Below, one piece after another: positions 33,722 through 47,317 of a DNA stretch of 64,000 nt. Numbering within the stretch: the stretch's first letter is position 1; each line of letters opens with the position of its first letter. The notes under the pieces are model-generated. The model was not told where the DNA came from. It saw nothing but the letters and a program-made list of their open reading frames with translations, and made no database searches. A program made the translations under genes and the position numbers. Source of the DNA: Argopecten irradians. Its lineage: Eukaryota; Mollusca; Bivalvia; Pectinida; Pectinidae. The stretch covers positions 23,464,864-23,528,863 of the forward strand of contig NC_091140.1 in assembly GCF_041381155.1 (NCBI RefSeq). The letters are read 5' to 3'.

Positions 33722-36665
33722 ATCTACACTGTTGCACCAGGATTCAAGTAAAAGTTTTGCAATATTTGGACATCAAAATGTTTGTATTCCAAAAGTGTTC
33801 TTATATTTCACATATTCACTGTATAATGAGAACCAATAGTATCAATAGTAATCACAGTAATTACAGTGACACTAAAGTAAAAAGATTTTGGCGATTTAAT
33901 ACAATCTTGAAGGGGCTTTCCTTCATTAAAAATGGTTTTATGGCTTCGAAATCATATTTAATGGATACAGTGCCATGTATATATCTATGTACTTATTCAA
34001 ACTAATCGATATTGTTATTTTAACACAATTCTACATTTGTAACACAAGGATAGACATAAGGTACTGACTGTATAAAGTCATTTAAATGAAAAATAAATGA
34101 CCTACAATCTCTCTTGGCATATACAGATAGCGAGATCCAGCAATATTTGTTAAGGCTATAACCATTTGGAGGACCGCTCGGTAATTATTAGTTTACGGAT
34201 AAGGATTATCACACATAAATCAAATGATTAGTATTAATTTTGTGTTTTGAATTTCCATGATTTCATTATATCCTAGTGAAGGCACTCCCCCTTAACAGGA
34301 CCTGGTAACAGTGTGACGTTAAGGATACCGTTATTGCTTTTTATTTTCGGTTCAATCTATTGATTCCAAACCCTTTATTAGAGATTGTAATTTCAAAGTA
34401 TGGAAAGTAAGCAGAATATGTTCACTAATTTTGAGGAGTGGGAATAGAAATAATAATAAAACAACAAAAACATTATACAAATATTGATTGTTTGTAGGTG
34501 AATAAGAGGAATGGTTAAACCTGGGAAAGGTGATATTCCCCGAGGTCGAAGGTCGAGGGAAATATCACCTTTCAAAAGTTAAACAGTTTTGAAGTAAGGG
34601 CAGTGCAATGAATAATTAAACAAACAAACAAGCAACAAATCAAGAAAATATCCATCCACGTTTCCTCAGAAGGTGTTGGTAGTACATGTACTTCTGTAAC
34701 ACTTCTTCACAATATAATCTTCGAACATACGGTTACTTTCAACATCTGTAAAATATCTTTCCTAATCCTACCATGCTGTTGTCTGCCATGTATGATTGGG
34801 TTATTGCCCGATGATCGGCAATGATCTATTTTGATTGGTCAAAAATGTTGAATACATGTAGACAGGGAATTCCATGTGTCTATTTATAACCAGATTACCG
34901 GATTTGCAATGTCAGCCTCAGAACAGGTGTTCATTGGTCTCAGGTTGATATTGCATTTTGTCAAGACCTGTCCGAGCGGTCTAGACCAATCAGATAACCG
35001 CAAAACTCACAGTCATATAAAAAAACCTAAAGTCGTGTATCATTTCATCACATTTATTGCAGTATTTAAGACTTAAGGCGACATTATTTCACTGACAAAG
35101 TTTTTTTCTGTGTCTTATTGTACTCGCCATAGTTAACTTTTCTGTTTCCTATGGCTGTTCTGTAGTCACACTACTGTCTCCATCTTTATGTTGACAATGG
35201 CAAGCCGCCTCTGGTATCATGGCGACAAAGTGTTGTCCATTTGTCGGTGGTTCAAAGAGAATGGCGGCTTTATTTAAAAGAGGACTTCATTTTTAAATTT
35301 TCCATCGGGTATCCTGTGAAAACATAAACAATTAAACAAATTAAACATTAGTACAGTCATTTTAGAAGAAACCTGTTTACATGCAATGCTATATAGACAT
35401 TTTAGGAACAATTAGTATACATTTAATCATGCATAGTTATCATTGTGTTTAAGACCCACTTTCGTTTTTGTCACTGAAAATTTCTAGTTCATGTTGGAGT
35501 TTCCAGGTTTAGAAGATAACACAGGTGTAGTTAGATAGGTTATATAAATAGGTTCTAAAAATAACTCAGACAACAAAAAATATCGATTACGTCATTTACA
35601 TACCCGATGAAAGTATGCATAAAGTTATGGAAATTACTAAACCAAATATGCATATCTTAAAAAGAGTCAATCGATTTCTTTGTTTTTATTAGTATCACAA
35701 ATCGAGATAATATACGTCTCCTATGTAAAGATACATCTAATAAACAGAAGAACATGATTACAGCGGTTATATTCTTATCTTTACATAAGGGCCCAAAGGA
35801 CTAAAAAAATCCAAAAATAATGGGAAGCGATCACCGGTCGTCAAACTAAATCAAATTGTATTACTAGACTATTCCTAAAATGGAATATATAGGCAAGGAA
35901 ATATCTTGGTACAAATTCTGACAAACACTCTTCAACTACTACAAATAAGACTTTCTTCTGTTTGTAAATTATGACAATATCTGTGCGTGTGCGGCAGACA
36001 TACAAAATATAGTTAATGTTTTATTAAAAATGTTCTATAAGTAACCTATAGACAGCCGAGACATGACGTAATTCACCTAACTGATCGGGGTATGTAGAGT
36101 TGACAGGTCAATCAAAGATCTCTGTTGAAATTTGTGAAATGAAAATCACCCACAGTCCAATATACTGAAAGCACCTGGTGAAAACTGTTCAGCGTTTTAG
36201 AATTAGAACCACAATGAGCACGCTGAACCTCTGTCCTGGAACACATATAGATAGAGAAATGGTTGATATCTGCCTAAGTGGTATAAACAAATTCTAAATT
36301 TATATCTACACAGACTTATCATATTTGTATGTATTCGGATGCAATCAACACACGAAGAATTAAAAAAGAAAATAATGCTCACAAATGTATGTGAGAAGCC
36401 AATGTTTTGATATCACCCTAAAGACCTAGTGCGTAGCCTGAGCTCGTTTTTAAAGACTCCGCCAGGCGGCTTACACACTATAGAGCGAACCACAGGAACT
36501 TATTTTTATATTAGAATTAGAGTTATTTTTCCTTTAACTTGAAAAATACTATTTGATGTGCCTAGCTGTTAAATGAAAAGCGATTGCCATTTAACATCAC
36601 CAGGATGAACGAACTTTTGGGCAGTGGAGTTCATAAGCGCAATATCAACCTGTGGCAGCGACAGT
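33722..36665 (-). pseudogene. Duplicated unit U5 (sister of U1)
   Basis: Near-identical to U1 between about 34290 and 36650. The last-exon acceptor is at about 35313. An extra base early in that exon, relative to U1, moves it to an earlier stop. Exon 2 corresponds to about 36080-36240 with the same weak donor (TTAGGT). First exon and promoter are absent. The foldback GGTGATATTCCCC / GGGAAATATCACC recurs at 34516-34567. Confidence 0.6.
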
Positions 36666-38341
36666 GTTGAATAGTGAATCTTTAAAAACAAGTGTGGTAT
36701 CATAGAGTCGATATGCTAAATACTGTATTTGTCAATCGTAATAGTGGACAATCAGATTGTATCATATGTTTGATTTATTACTGACTGACTTATTAACTGA
36801 TTTACGTTATTAAGTATAGCTCATCTGTTTGTAATAATTCATAAAATATAAAGGCCGACATGCAACGTAAATGGTTAACGTTTGGTCCACATTTGATTTC
36901 TTTTATTTTCTCGTCACATATAGCTATATGAAATTTATCAGTGGTATCGAGGATTTTTATTATAAAGTGTTTGGCATAGGAGTCGGACAACTAACGACTA
37001 ATAAAAGGTAATCACTATAGGCCAATTATACCACAAACCGAGAGATCTTAAACTTTCTATTTTTAATGCATTTTGTGGAATCTCTTGATAAAAGTTCAAA
37101 ATTGAAAAAAAAAAAAACTTTTTACCTCCGATGCATATTTCTGTTTAAAATATGCAGATTTTATTATTATGATTTCTTAAATAGAAACTACTACATACTC
37201 TATTCTGTTGGTAAAGAAAACTAATTACTTGTAACATACATATCGTGTCTGATTTCGTCTATGTCGCTATGTGGGAATGCCAATCCCGTATATTTTCTTT
37301 AAAGTTCACGTACTGATACCCAATGCGTTATAATCATATCGAAATCTTTTACATGATTTGAAATAGATATGTGCATTGTACTACCATCATATGCATAGAA
37401 ATTTCAACTCCAGTTCAAACTGTTTAATATTTATTGATGAAATCTGTAATAAAACAGAATCAACAGTAAGTGCTATAGGATACAGCATTATGGTATATCT
37501 ATTCTAATTTGTATCAAATTAAAACGTTTAAAGTACGAATGAGATTTCGAAGTAATTTTGTGATGAGATATCAATGTACCTTTGTACGTTCACAAAAAAT
37601 ACCTAACAATGGTTCTAAAATAGATAAAATGTTATTCAAAATTTGGAGAGAAGAAACACTTCTTGACACTGAGAGACAATAATTGACCTTCTAATTTTAA
37701 TTCGACTGAATAAATGAAATATGTTGAATTTTGAAACATTAATTCCATAAGATTACTCATCAAAGTAATATGACAAATCTGGCAAAAAACAATATGAAAT
37801 ACAATACAATAGTTTTTATAGAACTGCGGTGCTCTAACTCTGCTGTGATGAAAACTATATGTGCATGTTTTTATCAATAGATGCATTCCGAAATAATTAT
37901 GCAATCCAACAACTACATTGCAAGATACTTGATTTCTATCCTTTGTCATGAATTCTGTAGCAAAAATGTATTTTTAAATGTATCATTTATGTAAGTAAAT
38001 ATTTTTTAAATATTTCACGAAATTCAAGTAATGAAAGTTGTTTCATATATGTGACAACTATTTTCAAAGTGCACTGAAATGTACCATTTTAACGCAAAAT
38101 GAATTAAAAATATTCTCAAAGTACGCCATATTTAACGCACTCTGAAAACAATCAACAAATCAAAAGATAACATCCATGATAACTAGATTAACGACTATGG
38201 GCGATTATCGTTTATGTAGGGAAATCACTTTTTTGCAACTGGTCTGAATACGCCTGCATACCTTAGGTGATGTAATCCCTGCACTTAGCATATGGTCTAT
38301 TCTGTAAATACTTTATTATGACTTTAACGCTAAGGGTCGCA

Positions 38342-38373
<32 letters not shown>

Positions 38374-38399
38374 CAATCTAAGACTCGATCCATAAAGTC
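36666..38399. other. Duplicated intergenic, paralogous to 17.1-19.27 kb
   Basis: Carries a single copy of the 168-bp unit (about 36693-36860), a poly-A run (about 38347-38372) and no gene that I can support. 38160-38395 is absent from the sister copy. Confidence 0.5.
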
Positions 38400-40180
38400 T
38401 CATATGAAATAATCACACTATTAAAATACTTTATATCTGAAACCTTAAAATAATTCTCAACTCTAAAGCCATGATTTAAATTCCTTACATAAGTTTCTTC
38501 ATTTGATCTCGTATCTGTACTTCGAGGCAGTTCCCAATGACCTGCTAATTATCTTCATCTAATCCTGCTAATTATCTTCATCTAATCCAGTGATCTAAAA
38601 TTTTATTTTTTTTCAAGATGTTCATACCTTTATAATATTCTACTCTTAAAACTCTGATCGGAACACTTATAAGTCTCTACATTTCAACACCTGATATACA
38701 CAGTTATATTCTTCATTACATCTGAACCTGTGATCAAAAACCCTTCTGCAATTTCAAACTCTGATCTGGACCTCTTATGTAAGTTCTCGTATGTAACTTT
38801 CTACATCTTACCACTGATCATAAAACCTATTTATACCATTCCTCATTCTAATATATCAGAGTTACTTCCCTTTGTCAGTACTTACGGAGTGAAACGAAAG
38901 GAAGTACCTATAATACATCAGTATACAGCTGTTTCATGCCCTTTCAGTCTACAGTCAAGACTCTTTTCCCGAGCTGTTGGAGCAAACCCGATGAACTGTT
39001 TCCCGAGGGTCAGGAAACAAAATGATATATTCCTCTATCTGAAAAACTGGCCTGAAACACGAATACTATAGTTTTCCTCTGGACACCGTGCATTTACACA
39101 GCTTAATACAATATTTATACAAATTATGTTTAAAAGAAATGTGAATTGATTTTGGTTTTGTATAAGCTGTAATTGGTATTTACCGATGATCTTATTCAGA
39201 TATTCAGATGGAATAGTTAACAAATAGAATTGCATTCCAGACATTTTACTTGTTTATATCAAAACTTAGATTTCTCTTCTCTCATTTTTTCGTTGAAGGT
39301 TTTCGTTTGAAGTTCAAAGTACCAAAAGCGTTGAAATAACACGTTTTTTTCTGAATATATACATTTTATTATTTAAAAATACTATAACTATCACAGTTCC
39401 TGCTTCGTAAGCAAGGTCATGCCCTGGGTATTATTTAGGTCTCAAAAACAAACTGAAATCAGTCATGCATGACATGAATTAGAAGCTAAAAATGAAACCT
39501 TTACATAATTATTGTTGCACTAAGATTCACCAATGTGTTTTACAGTATTTTAACATTAAAATTCATGAATTTCTAAATTACCCCTCTTTGCCACACATGT
39601 AAGAAGAACCAACAATATTTTTACGCTATATTTCTTTGCCGCTTTATCCGTTAACCGTTCTGTCACTGATGGATACTTTGAAGCTAATAGTAACACGATT
39701 TTAATTAAATCAAGGTATTCTTGAGGGGGGCATTTTTTCATTTAAAATGATTCAATGGGTTCAAAAAAGACTTCATAGATACACGTATGTATTTCATCCA
39801 TAACAATGATTACTGCAATCTTAACATAAATGCTACATTTGTTACACTTAAATAAGCATGATGTTGTGACAGTATTAAGTCACTAAAATCATAAATTTGA
39901 CCTGAAATCTCACTGGGTACTTTCGAGTAGCGAGAACCAGCAATATATATTTAGGCGTAAAAAACAAAATTATTCCCCAGACATTATATACATAGTTGAC
40001 TACCAGAGAAAGGACCAGCTATACGTGTTAACGATCTGACCATAACCCAGATAGTTCGGCAATCATTAAAGTACATATAAGCATTAAACCTCATATATTA
40101 TAACTATTAAGTATCCATACAATCCATTGTTCTGGAACCTCTTTGTCGGAAACTTTTATTGACAATCAGTGGAAACTGTT
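38400..40180. other. Left flank of unit U6
   Basis: Begins with the CTGATCTAAAA tract (to about 38820) and a TTACTTCCCTTTG / CGAAAGGAAGTA foldback at about 38861-38910, then aligns with 26.1-27.37 kb up to the BEL/Pao insertion. No gene seen. Confidence 0.55.
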
Positions 40181-40530
40181 TGTAAATGCCGATTTTGGGC
40201 GAATAATATTTTTTCCGGATATATTGTCCGGCAGACGTCTTCTATTTTTTACACGCCTTTAGAGTTGCGCCCCTTGGGTTGTCTGCACCGGAAATGGAAA
40301 ATCTGTCGGGATTATTTTGGATATCAGCAAACACATTTTGGTTAATCTATCACCACTACTGTTAGCAACTACTGTGTAACTCAGCAAATCAAGATAGGAG
40401 ACATTGGTATTCGGTAAGAAATGCATATATTTGATGATACTGATGAATAAACGTGAATTTGAACTGTTTACAAAGTGTTGGGTGGTCGAATTGACTGATT
40501 TGAATTTACGCTGATAAAACGGATCCGACA
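40181..40530 (+). repeat. BEL/Pao left LTR
   Basis: Starts TGTAAATGCCGATTTTGGGC and ends ACGGATCCGACA. Preceded by CTGTT. Confidence 0.95.
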
Positions 40531-40564
40531 ACATTAACCAAAATTGTGAGTCAACATTACCGAA

Positions 40565-42800
40565 ATGAACAATATGAGTCAAAATGTAGACGGTAATGTT
40601 GAAGACCTCTCCAAGGTCGATGCAGACAAAAGGCAAACCGACGGTCAAGAACAAAAAAATATGATGGTCGAAACGTCCGATGCCCAAATAAATGATGAAC
40701 GTTCGTCTCTCGAACGTCATGATCAACGTGTCAGAACTTTTACACAAACAGGAAGAGACTATAGTCTTGATCAATTAAACAACCATTATCAAGTTTTAAA
40801 GAGACTTTCTGATTATATTAGTGAAATGGTCTCGGACAATGTTTCAGTAAAAGTAATAAGCAAAAAGTACACGTCATGGATGCAAAACTATGAACTCTTT
40901 CTCCAAATACATGAACATTATTTACAAAGAGAGACAGATAATGATCAAAGGGACCTCTATACCGGATCGTTTATTGCCCGCGATGAGTTTCTCCGAGACT
41001 TCAAAGCTAAGATAGAGGAGTATTTCGTTAAAGTATCTGTCAGAAAAAGTCAGCATGAACAAGATGATGAAGATGATGAAGGTTCTCGTACTGGTAGTAG
41101 CAGGTCAACATCATCGAGCAAAATATCAGCAAAAAGACTGAAAGAAGAGCAATTAAAAATTGAATTATCAGCCAGAAAGCTGGCACTGCAGAAAAAGCGT
41201 GTGATTGAAATAGCCAAGGTGTCCTTAAAACTTCAGGAGGAAGAACTTCAATTAAACACAGATTTAGCTGTAGCCAATGCAAAGAGTAAAATGCTCAGTG
41301 ACTTAGAACAAACTGACGCTAGTGAATGTAGGACACAGGCATTTGTTCCCCAAACTTACTACGCCAAACCCAGCATTCCTACCCCCGAACGTTATGTCGC
41401 GAGTGATAATAGCCCATTATTGTTGAACTCTATAATAACCAGTGCGCCTTTGCTCGGACAGAACACGACAAATCCTAGCGTACCATTCTTGTCGAGCCCT
41501 ATTAGAACCAGTGCGCCTTCATTCGGGCAGAAGACAACAAATCCTGACGTACCGTTCTTGTCAAGCTCAATTGGAACCAGTGCGCCTTTGTTCGGACAGA
41601 ACACGACTAATTATGACGTACCGTTCTTGTCAAGCTCAATTAGAACCAGTGCGCCTTCGTTCGGACAAAACACAACAAATCCAAACCGCGCTCTCTTTTC
41701 GAACTCTGTCGGACCGGTCGCGCCTACTACCGAACGGAATGATGCAATTCATGTCGAAACGCCTATTACGGATAACGCAACGCTTGTTAATTCAACAAAA
41801 GATGCTATAAACTCTGTTGTTCAACATCTGAGGAAACCGATGCCAGAGATTAAAAAGTTCACCGGTGATCCGCTCGAATATAGGAGGTTCCTTCGACAGT
41901 TTCAGGCAAAGATTGTCGCGAACACTGATAATGATGACGAGCGGATGAATTATTTAGAACAATTAACTTCTGGGGAAGCATACAAAGTGGTTTCAGGATT
42001 CGGACATCTGAGTGGAGATCGCGCTTATAACGCAGCTATGAGACAGTTAGAGGAGAGATATGGCGACAATGAGGTCACAGCGACTGCGTTCATTAAACGA
42101 GCTCTCGATTTGGCCTACAATACGTGCTGGTGACTCCAAATCGCTGGACGAGTTCGCATTGTTTCTTGTTGAATGCGACAATGCGGCGGAAAGCATGAAT
42201 TCTGGGAATGTTCTGGAATACGCCGAGAACATTAAGCGACTTATGTGCAAATTACCTTTCCACATGCATGATAAGTGGCGCAATATTGTTTTCCGTAACA
42301 AAGAGATGAAAGGTCGTGTGAGATTTAAAGACTTTGTTACATTCGTAAAAACTGAAGCAAAGAAGGCGAACGATCCCACGTACGGAACCGCAGCTGTTAA
42401 CGGCTCACAAAGTAGCAAAGTTCAAGCGAAACGCACTTCTAATTCCCAACCATCGAGAAGTACAGCAGTCTCTAACGCAGCTAACGTTGAAGCAACGCCC
42501 AAACCTACTGGACCTAGTCAAGAACTCAAGTGCACATACTGTGATTCTAGCTCACATTCAGTCGGTGACTGTTCTGGTATCAAGGCACTTGGCCTTGAAG
42601 ACAAATATAAACACTTACGTGAGAAAGGCCTATGTTTTGGATGTTTGAAGAAAGGACACTTATCGCGAACATGTAGAAATCGACTTAAGTGCGCGACATG
42701 CAACAGACAACATCCTACGATTTTGCATGACAAATCGAAAGTGAACTTAAAACCGAAATCTCAAAGCGACGAAACTAATGTGAAAGGCGTCGTAAATATG
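40565..42800 (+). mobile_element. BEL/Pao: gag region with FG-like repeats and zinc knuckles (part)
   Basis: A charged N-terminal half with a likely coiled coil leads into four 69-bp repeats (41438-41713; 23 residues each, TSAPxFGQNTTNPDVPFLSS), then a DUF1759-type capsid region (FTGDPLEYRRFLRQF). Two Cys/His clusters follow at about 42530-42735 (CTYCDSSSHSVGDC; CFGCLKKGHLSRTC with a further CATCNRQHPTILH). Fossil element part. Confidence 0.85.
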
Positions 42801-42839
42801 AATTATTCTGCCGAAGAAGGTCGAGTAGGGGCCGGAGAC

Positions 42840-43020
42840 GTTTCATGTGCTATGGCGATCATCCCCGTTAAAGTTAAACTTAAGAATCGACCTCATACCG
42901 TAGAAACCTACGCGTTCTTTGACTCCGGAAGCAGCGTATCGTTCTGTACGGAGCACGTAATGAAACAACTGGGTGGAAGTGGTAAAAAAAACTCAGGTTA
43001 CTCTGAACACTATGGGTAAT
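42840..43020 (+). mobile_element. BEL/Pao: aspartic protease region (part)
   Basis: The motif AFFDSGSSVSFCTEHV matches the DUF1758-type retropepsin of BEL/Pao, with the catalytic Asp in D-S-G. Confidence 0.8.
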
Positions 43021-43599
43021 CCCTACAAAATGAACACTTACGCCTTGAATGGACTTCAAGTTTGTGACTTAGACATGGAAAACGTAGTCAGTCTGCCAAA
43101 GGTGTACACTAAAGAGGAGATGCCAGTCTCGCAGCACCATATACCGAAACATGAAGAAATATCGAAGTGGTCTCATCTGTCTGACATATCGATACCGAAC
43201 ATTGATGCGAACATTGGAATCATGTTGGGAAATAACGTCCCAGACGCTTACACCCCATTTGAGGTGCTTATCGGTCCGAGTGGCTCGCCTCACGCCACAA
43301 GAACGCGCTTGGGTTGGATCGTGTGGAATATCATACGAGATGATGCATCACAACTGGATGTGAATCGGGCAGAAGTTGAAAGCGATATCACGTTAAATGA
43401 ACTTGTAAGAAAATCATTCAACCATGATTTCCCGGAGCGTGTTATCGACGACAAACGTGAAAACTCTGTAGAAGATGCGCATTTCCTCAGACAGGTAGAG
43501 GAATCTGTACATTTTGAGAACAGTCACTACTGTATAGCTCTTCCGTTTCGTGATCGCAACGTCAAACTTCCAAACAACAATGTGCAAGGCACGCAGAGA

Positions 43600-44250
43600 C
43601 TCAAAGGCCTGAAAAATAAGTTGGTCAAAAACCATAAATTCAGATCGGACTACGTGAATTTTATGGACAATCTTTTGAGCAAAGGTTACGCAGAGCCAGT
43701 TTCTGATGATCAGCTTGAGAGAAACGACGGACGCGTTTGGTATTTGCCTCATCACGGTGTATACCACCCCAAAAAGCCTGAAAAAATTCGTGTCGTATTT
43801 GACTGCTCTGCATCGTACATGGGCGTATCTCTGAACAGTCAGCTCCTCCAAGGTCCGGATCTCGCGAATAAACTGCCAGGTGTTCTAATCCGGTTTCGTG
43901 AAGAAAAGGTGGCTGTCGTAGGTGACGTGGAGGCTATGTTTCATCAGGTGATCGTTTCACCAAGTGACAGAGACTGTTTGAGGTTCTTCTGGTGGCCTGA
44001 TAGAAATCTCGACAAAGAACCCAAAATGTACAGAATGGTTAGTCATCTCTTTGGAGCAACCTCGTCTCCGAGCTGTTGTAACTTCGCGCTAAAATGTACA
44101 GCAGAAGAAAAAGGTCATCAGTTTGAACCGATTATCACGGAAACCATCAAGCGTAACATGTATGTCGACGACTGCTTGACTTCGACTGTATCGGACGAAA
44201 AGGCAAAGGCTTGGAAAAGGCTTAGAAAAAGATACGCTGGGGTTTCAGAT
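43600..44250 (+). mobile_element. BEL/Pao: reverse transcriptase region (part)
   Basis: Motifs in order: WYLPHHGVYHPKKPEKIRVV, FDCSA, LLQGPDLANKLPGVLIRFR, VVGDVEAMFHQV, FFWWPD, SHLFGATSSPSC and MYVDDCL (catalytic box at 44161-44172). This set is diagnostic of the Pao clade. Confidence 0.9.
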
Positions 44251-44269
44251 AAACGTGAAAGACCAACCC

Positions 44270-44970
44270 CCTACACGACGAGGAATCCTTTCGATGGTCA
44301 GCTCGGTCTATGACCCTCTTGGTATCGCGTCGCCATTCATCTTGACCGCCAAGTCGATCCTACAGAATTTGTGTAAACAAGGAATATGTTGGGATGACGA
44401 CATTACTGACGCCGATCTTCGCAAGTGGAGCACATGGATCTCGCAACTACACGAACTAGAAAACGTTGAAGTTGAGAGGTGTTACAAACCCAGTGACTTC
44501 GGAAATGTGACGTCAGTTCAGCTTCATAGCTTCTCGGACGCGAGTGATACAGGCCTAGGAATGGTGTTTTACCTTCGGTTTATCGACGAAACCGGTCGCA
44601 TTCATTGTTCTTTCCTACTAGGGAAATCACGAGTTGCGCCATTGAAAACTGCAACGGTACCAAGAATGGAGCTTACAGTGGCTTCATCGGCCGTCAAGCT
44701 GTGTAAAATGATAAAGGAAGAACTCGGATTTCCAATCAATGAAACGTTCTACTGGACAGACAGTACATCAGTGTTGCGATACATAGCCAATAAGAACGCT
44801 CGTTTCCACACTTTCGTCGCCAATCGTGTATCGGTCATTCGTGAAGCTACAGAGGAAAATCAGTGGAGGTACGTCAATACGAAAGAGAACCCTGCTGATT
44901 GTGCTTCTCGTGGTCTGAGTATCGGCAAGTTTCGGCAGAATCTGCAATGGATCAACGGACCAGACTTCCT
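44270..44970 (+). mobile_element. BEL/Pao: connection and RNase H-like region (part)
   Basis: SMVSSVYDPLGIASPF opens the Pao-type (A17) domain, followed by HSFSDASDTGLGMVFYLRF, TVPRMELTVASSAVKL, YWTDSTSVLRYI and NPADCASRGL, the usual RNase H-like blocks. Confidence 0.85.
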
Positions 44971-45449
44971 GTGGAAATCGGAATCGTAATGGCCAGAGTA
45001 CCAACTGGACAAAACAATTGAAAACGATGACGCGGAAGTGAAACGTGTGGTGAACACCGCATCCTTGGACAAGACCAATTCATGTGAGGGAATGGACAGA
45101 CTGTTAACGCGATTCTCGGATTACACGAAATTGAAAAGAATCACCGCATGGATATTAACGGCAATCGCAAATCTGAAAGCAGCTGTTCAACGGACAAAAG
45201 ACATAACTGACCGTATAAAGTCATCTGAATCCAACACGCGAAACCGTGAAAAAATGATGGAAACAGCGATACTTGCCGATAGACAAAGTAGGTTGGCAGA
45301 AGCGCCAAAACAAGTGAAATCTTTGTTTCTGACGAGTGATGCTTTGAACCGATCTGAGATGGCATTCGCGCGGTATGTACAGCGAACAGACTTTCAAGAG
45401 GAATTTGAATCACTTCAACGTTGTGGTAAAGTAAATAAGTCATCGAAGC

Positions 45450-46690
45450 TTCGCGATCTGGACCCTTACATAGACAACAGCCTTTTGTGTGTAGGAGGAA
45501 GACTTGAACGCGCAGATATGTCGTTTGACGCGAAACACCCCATAATTCTACCCAAGGAATCGAGAATGTCTCAACTTCTAATCGAAGACGTACATCGGTC
45601 TGTTGGACATCTCGGGAAAAACTCAATCTTGACTGTACTTCGTCAAAGGTATTGTATTATCAGAGCAAACGCGTCAATAAAGCGAGTGGTGTCGCGATGC
45701 GTTATATGCCGAAAGTATCAGGCTCCGTATTCTAGGCAAAAGATGGCCAATCTACCCCGCGAACGTCTGGTTCCCGACGAACCACCCTTTACAAAAGTCG
45801 GAATGGACTTTTTCGGACCACTTGAGACTAAGCGTGGTCGTAGCTGCGTGAAGAGATATGGAGTGATCTTTACCTGTTTAAGTACGCGAGCAGTTCATCT
45901 TGAGTTAGCGTTTTCTCTTGACACAGACTCGTGCATTGATGCGATTCGAAGATTCATCGCACGTCGAGGGAGACCGGAGTTCATCAGGTCTGATAACGGA
46001 ATTAACTTAGTTGGTGCAGAAAGAGAAATGCGAGAAGAGGTTCAGAGGCTTAATAGTGACAAGATTCGCGACAGCATGGCTGCAAAAAGAATTCATTGGG
46101 AATTCAATCCTCCCTCAGCTTCACACTTCGGTGGTGTGTGGGAAAGGCTAATCAGATCTGTCCGAAAGGTGTTACATTCAGTCATGCGCGAGCAACCCGT
46201 CCGGCTAGACGATGAAAATCTCAAGACTCTGTTTTGTGAGGTCGAGTCCATCCTCAATGGTCGACCAATTTCCGAGTTATCGAACGACGCGAATGACGTG
46301 CGCGCACTCACACCGAATCACCTCCTTCTACTTCGACCAGGTGAATGGTTCCCTCCTGGAACTTTCAAGAAAACGGACAATTACGTTAAGAGGAGATGGC
46401 GCCAAGTTCAGTATCTGGTTGACATATTCTGGACCAAATGGATCAAGGAGTATCTGCCCTTGCTTCAGAGCAGACAAAAATGGACTAAAACTGAGAAAAA
46501 CTTGAAAGTCGGTGATCTCGTGCTAGTGATGGACAGTTCTCCTAGAAACGCCTGGAACATGGGACGAGTGCTCGAGGTTATCATGGACAACAAAGACACT
46601 GTAAGAATCGTAAAGGTTAAGACCGCCTCTTCGGTTCTGACGCGACCAATTCAGAAACTGTGCCTCGTTCTGGAATCTGATGTTTGTGAC
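45450..46690 (+). mobile_element. BEL/Pao: integrase region (part)
   Basis: An H2C2 head (HRSVGHLGKNSILTVLRQRY ... CVICRKYQAP) is followed by the catalytic core (VGMDFFGPLETKRGR, FTCLSTRAVHLELA, IRSDNGINLVGAERE, PPSASHFGGVWERLIRSVR) and a DUF5641-like tail (WFPPGTFKKTDNYVKRRW, VGDLVLVMDSSPRNAWNMGR). Confidence 0.9.
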
Positions 46691-46967
46691 ATGTGAGCAC
46701 TCATGATTTAATGTGTAATATGTGAACTTTGAAGAAAAAATGACTCGTATAATTGAGAATAAAACTACTAATATGTGTAGGACATTGGAAAAGAGACTCA
46801 GAAAATTAAGATTTGAAGTCATACAGTTTTATGTGTTTTCGAAACATTTTATTTGCCACAATAAGTTGAATTTCAGTTAATTATCATATATAGATACAAA
46901 ATTGGTGCATTTACTTAAAATTTAGATAATTGTGTTCCTATGTAGAACAGCAATTAAGGGGCCGGTA

Positions 46968-47317
46968 TGTAAATGCCGATTTTGGACGAATAATATTTTT
47001 TCCGGATATATTGTCCGGCAGACGTCTTCTATTTTTTACACGCCTTTAGAGTTGCGCCCCTTGGGTTGTCTGCACCGGAAATGGAAAATCTGTCGGGGTT
47101 ATTTTGGATATCAGCAAACACATTTTGGTTAATCTATCACCACTACTGTTAGCAACTACTGTGTAACTCAGCAAATCAAGATAGGAGACATTGGTATTCG
47201 GTAAGAAATGCATATATTTGATGATACTGATGAATAAACGTGAATTTGAACTGTTTACAAAGTGTTGGGTGGTCGAATTGACTGATTTGAATTTACGCTG
47301 ATAAAACGGATCCGACA
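46968..47317 (+). repeat. BEL/Pao right LTR
   Basis: Same length as the left LTR, with two differences by eye. Followed by CTGTT and then host text TTGAGTGAGAATTGCG, which matches 27.39 kb. Confidence 0.95.

Larger units (their letters stand above)
40181..47317 (+). mobile_element. BEL/Pao LTR retroelement
   Basis: Two 350-bp LTRs (TG...CA) enclose a gag-pol region in the BEL/Pao order: gag with zinc knuckles, aspartic protease, reverse transcriptase, RNase H, integrase with an H2C2 zinc-binding head and a C-terminal DUF5641-like domain. No envelope-like gene was seen. CTGTT flanks both ends as a 5-bp target duplication, usual for this superfamily, and the unoccupied site survives in a sister unit at about 27.37 kb. 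By eye the LTRs differ at only two positions, so the insertion is young. BEL/Pao elements normally have one long frame; here it appears broken at about four places. A purine-rich stretch ending AAGGGGCCGGTA just before the right LTR is the likely polypurine tract. I could not match a primer-binding site. Confidence 0.95.

Noticed and set aside
40425-40460. CTGATGA followed by GAA in the BEL/Pao LTR, as a possible hammerhead
   Set aside because: There is no complementary stem between the two boxes, so it looks like chance.
40531-40560. Primer-binding site of the BEL/Pao element
   Set aside because: The bases after the LTR do not start with the usual TGG and I could not match a tRNA 3' end by eye.
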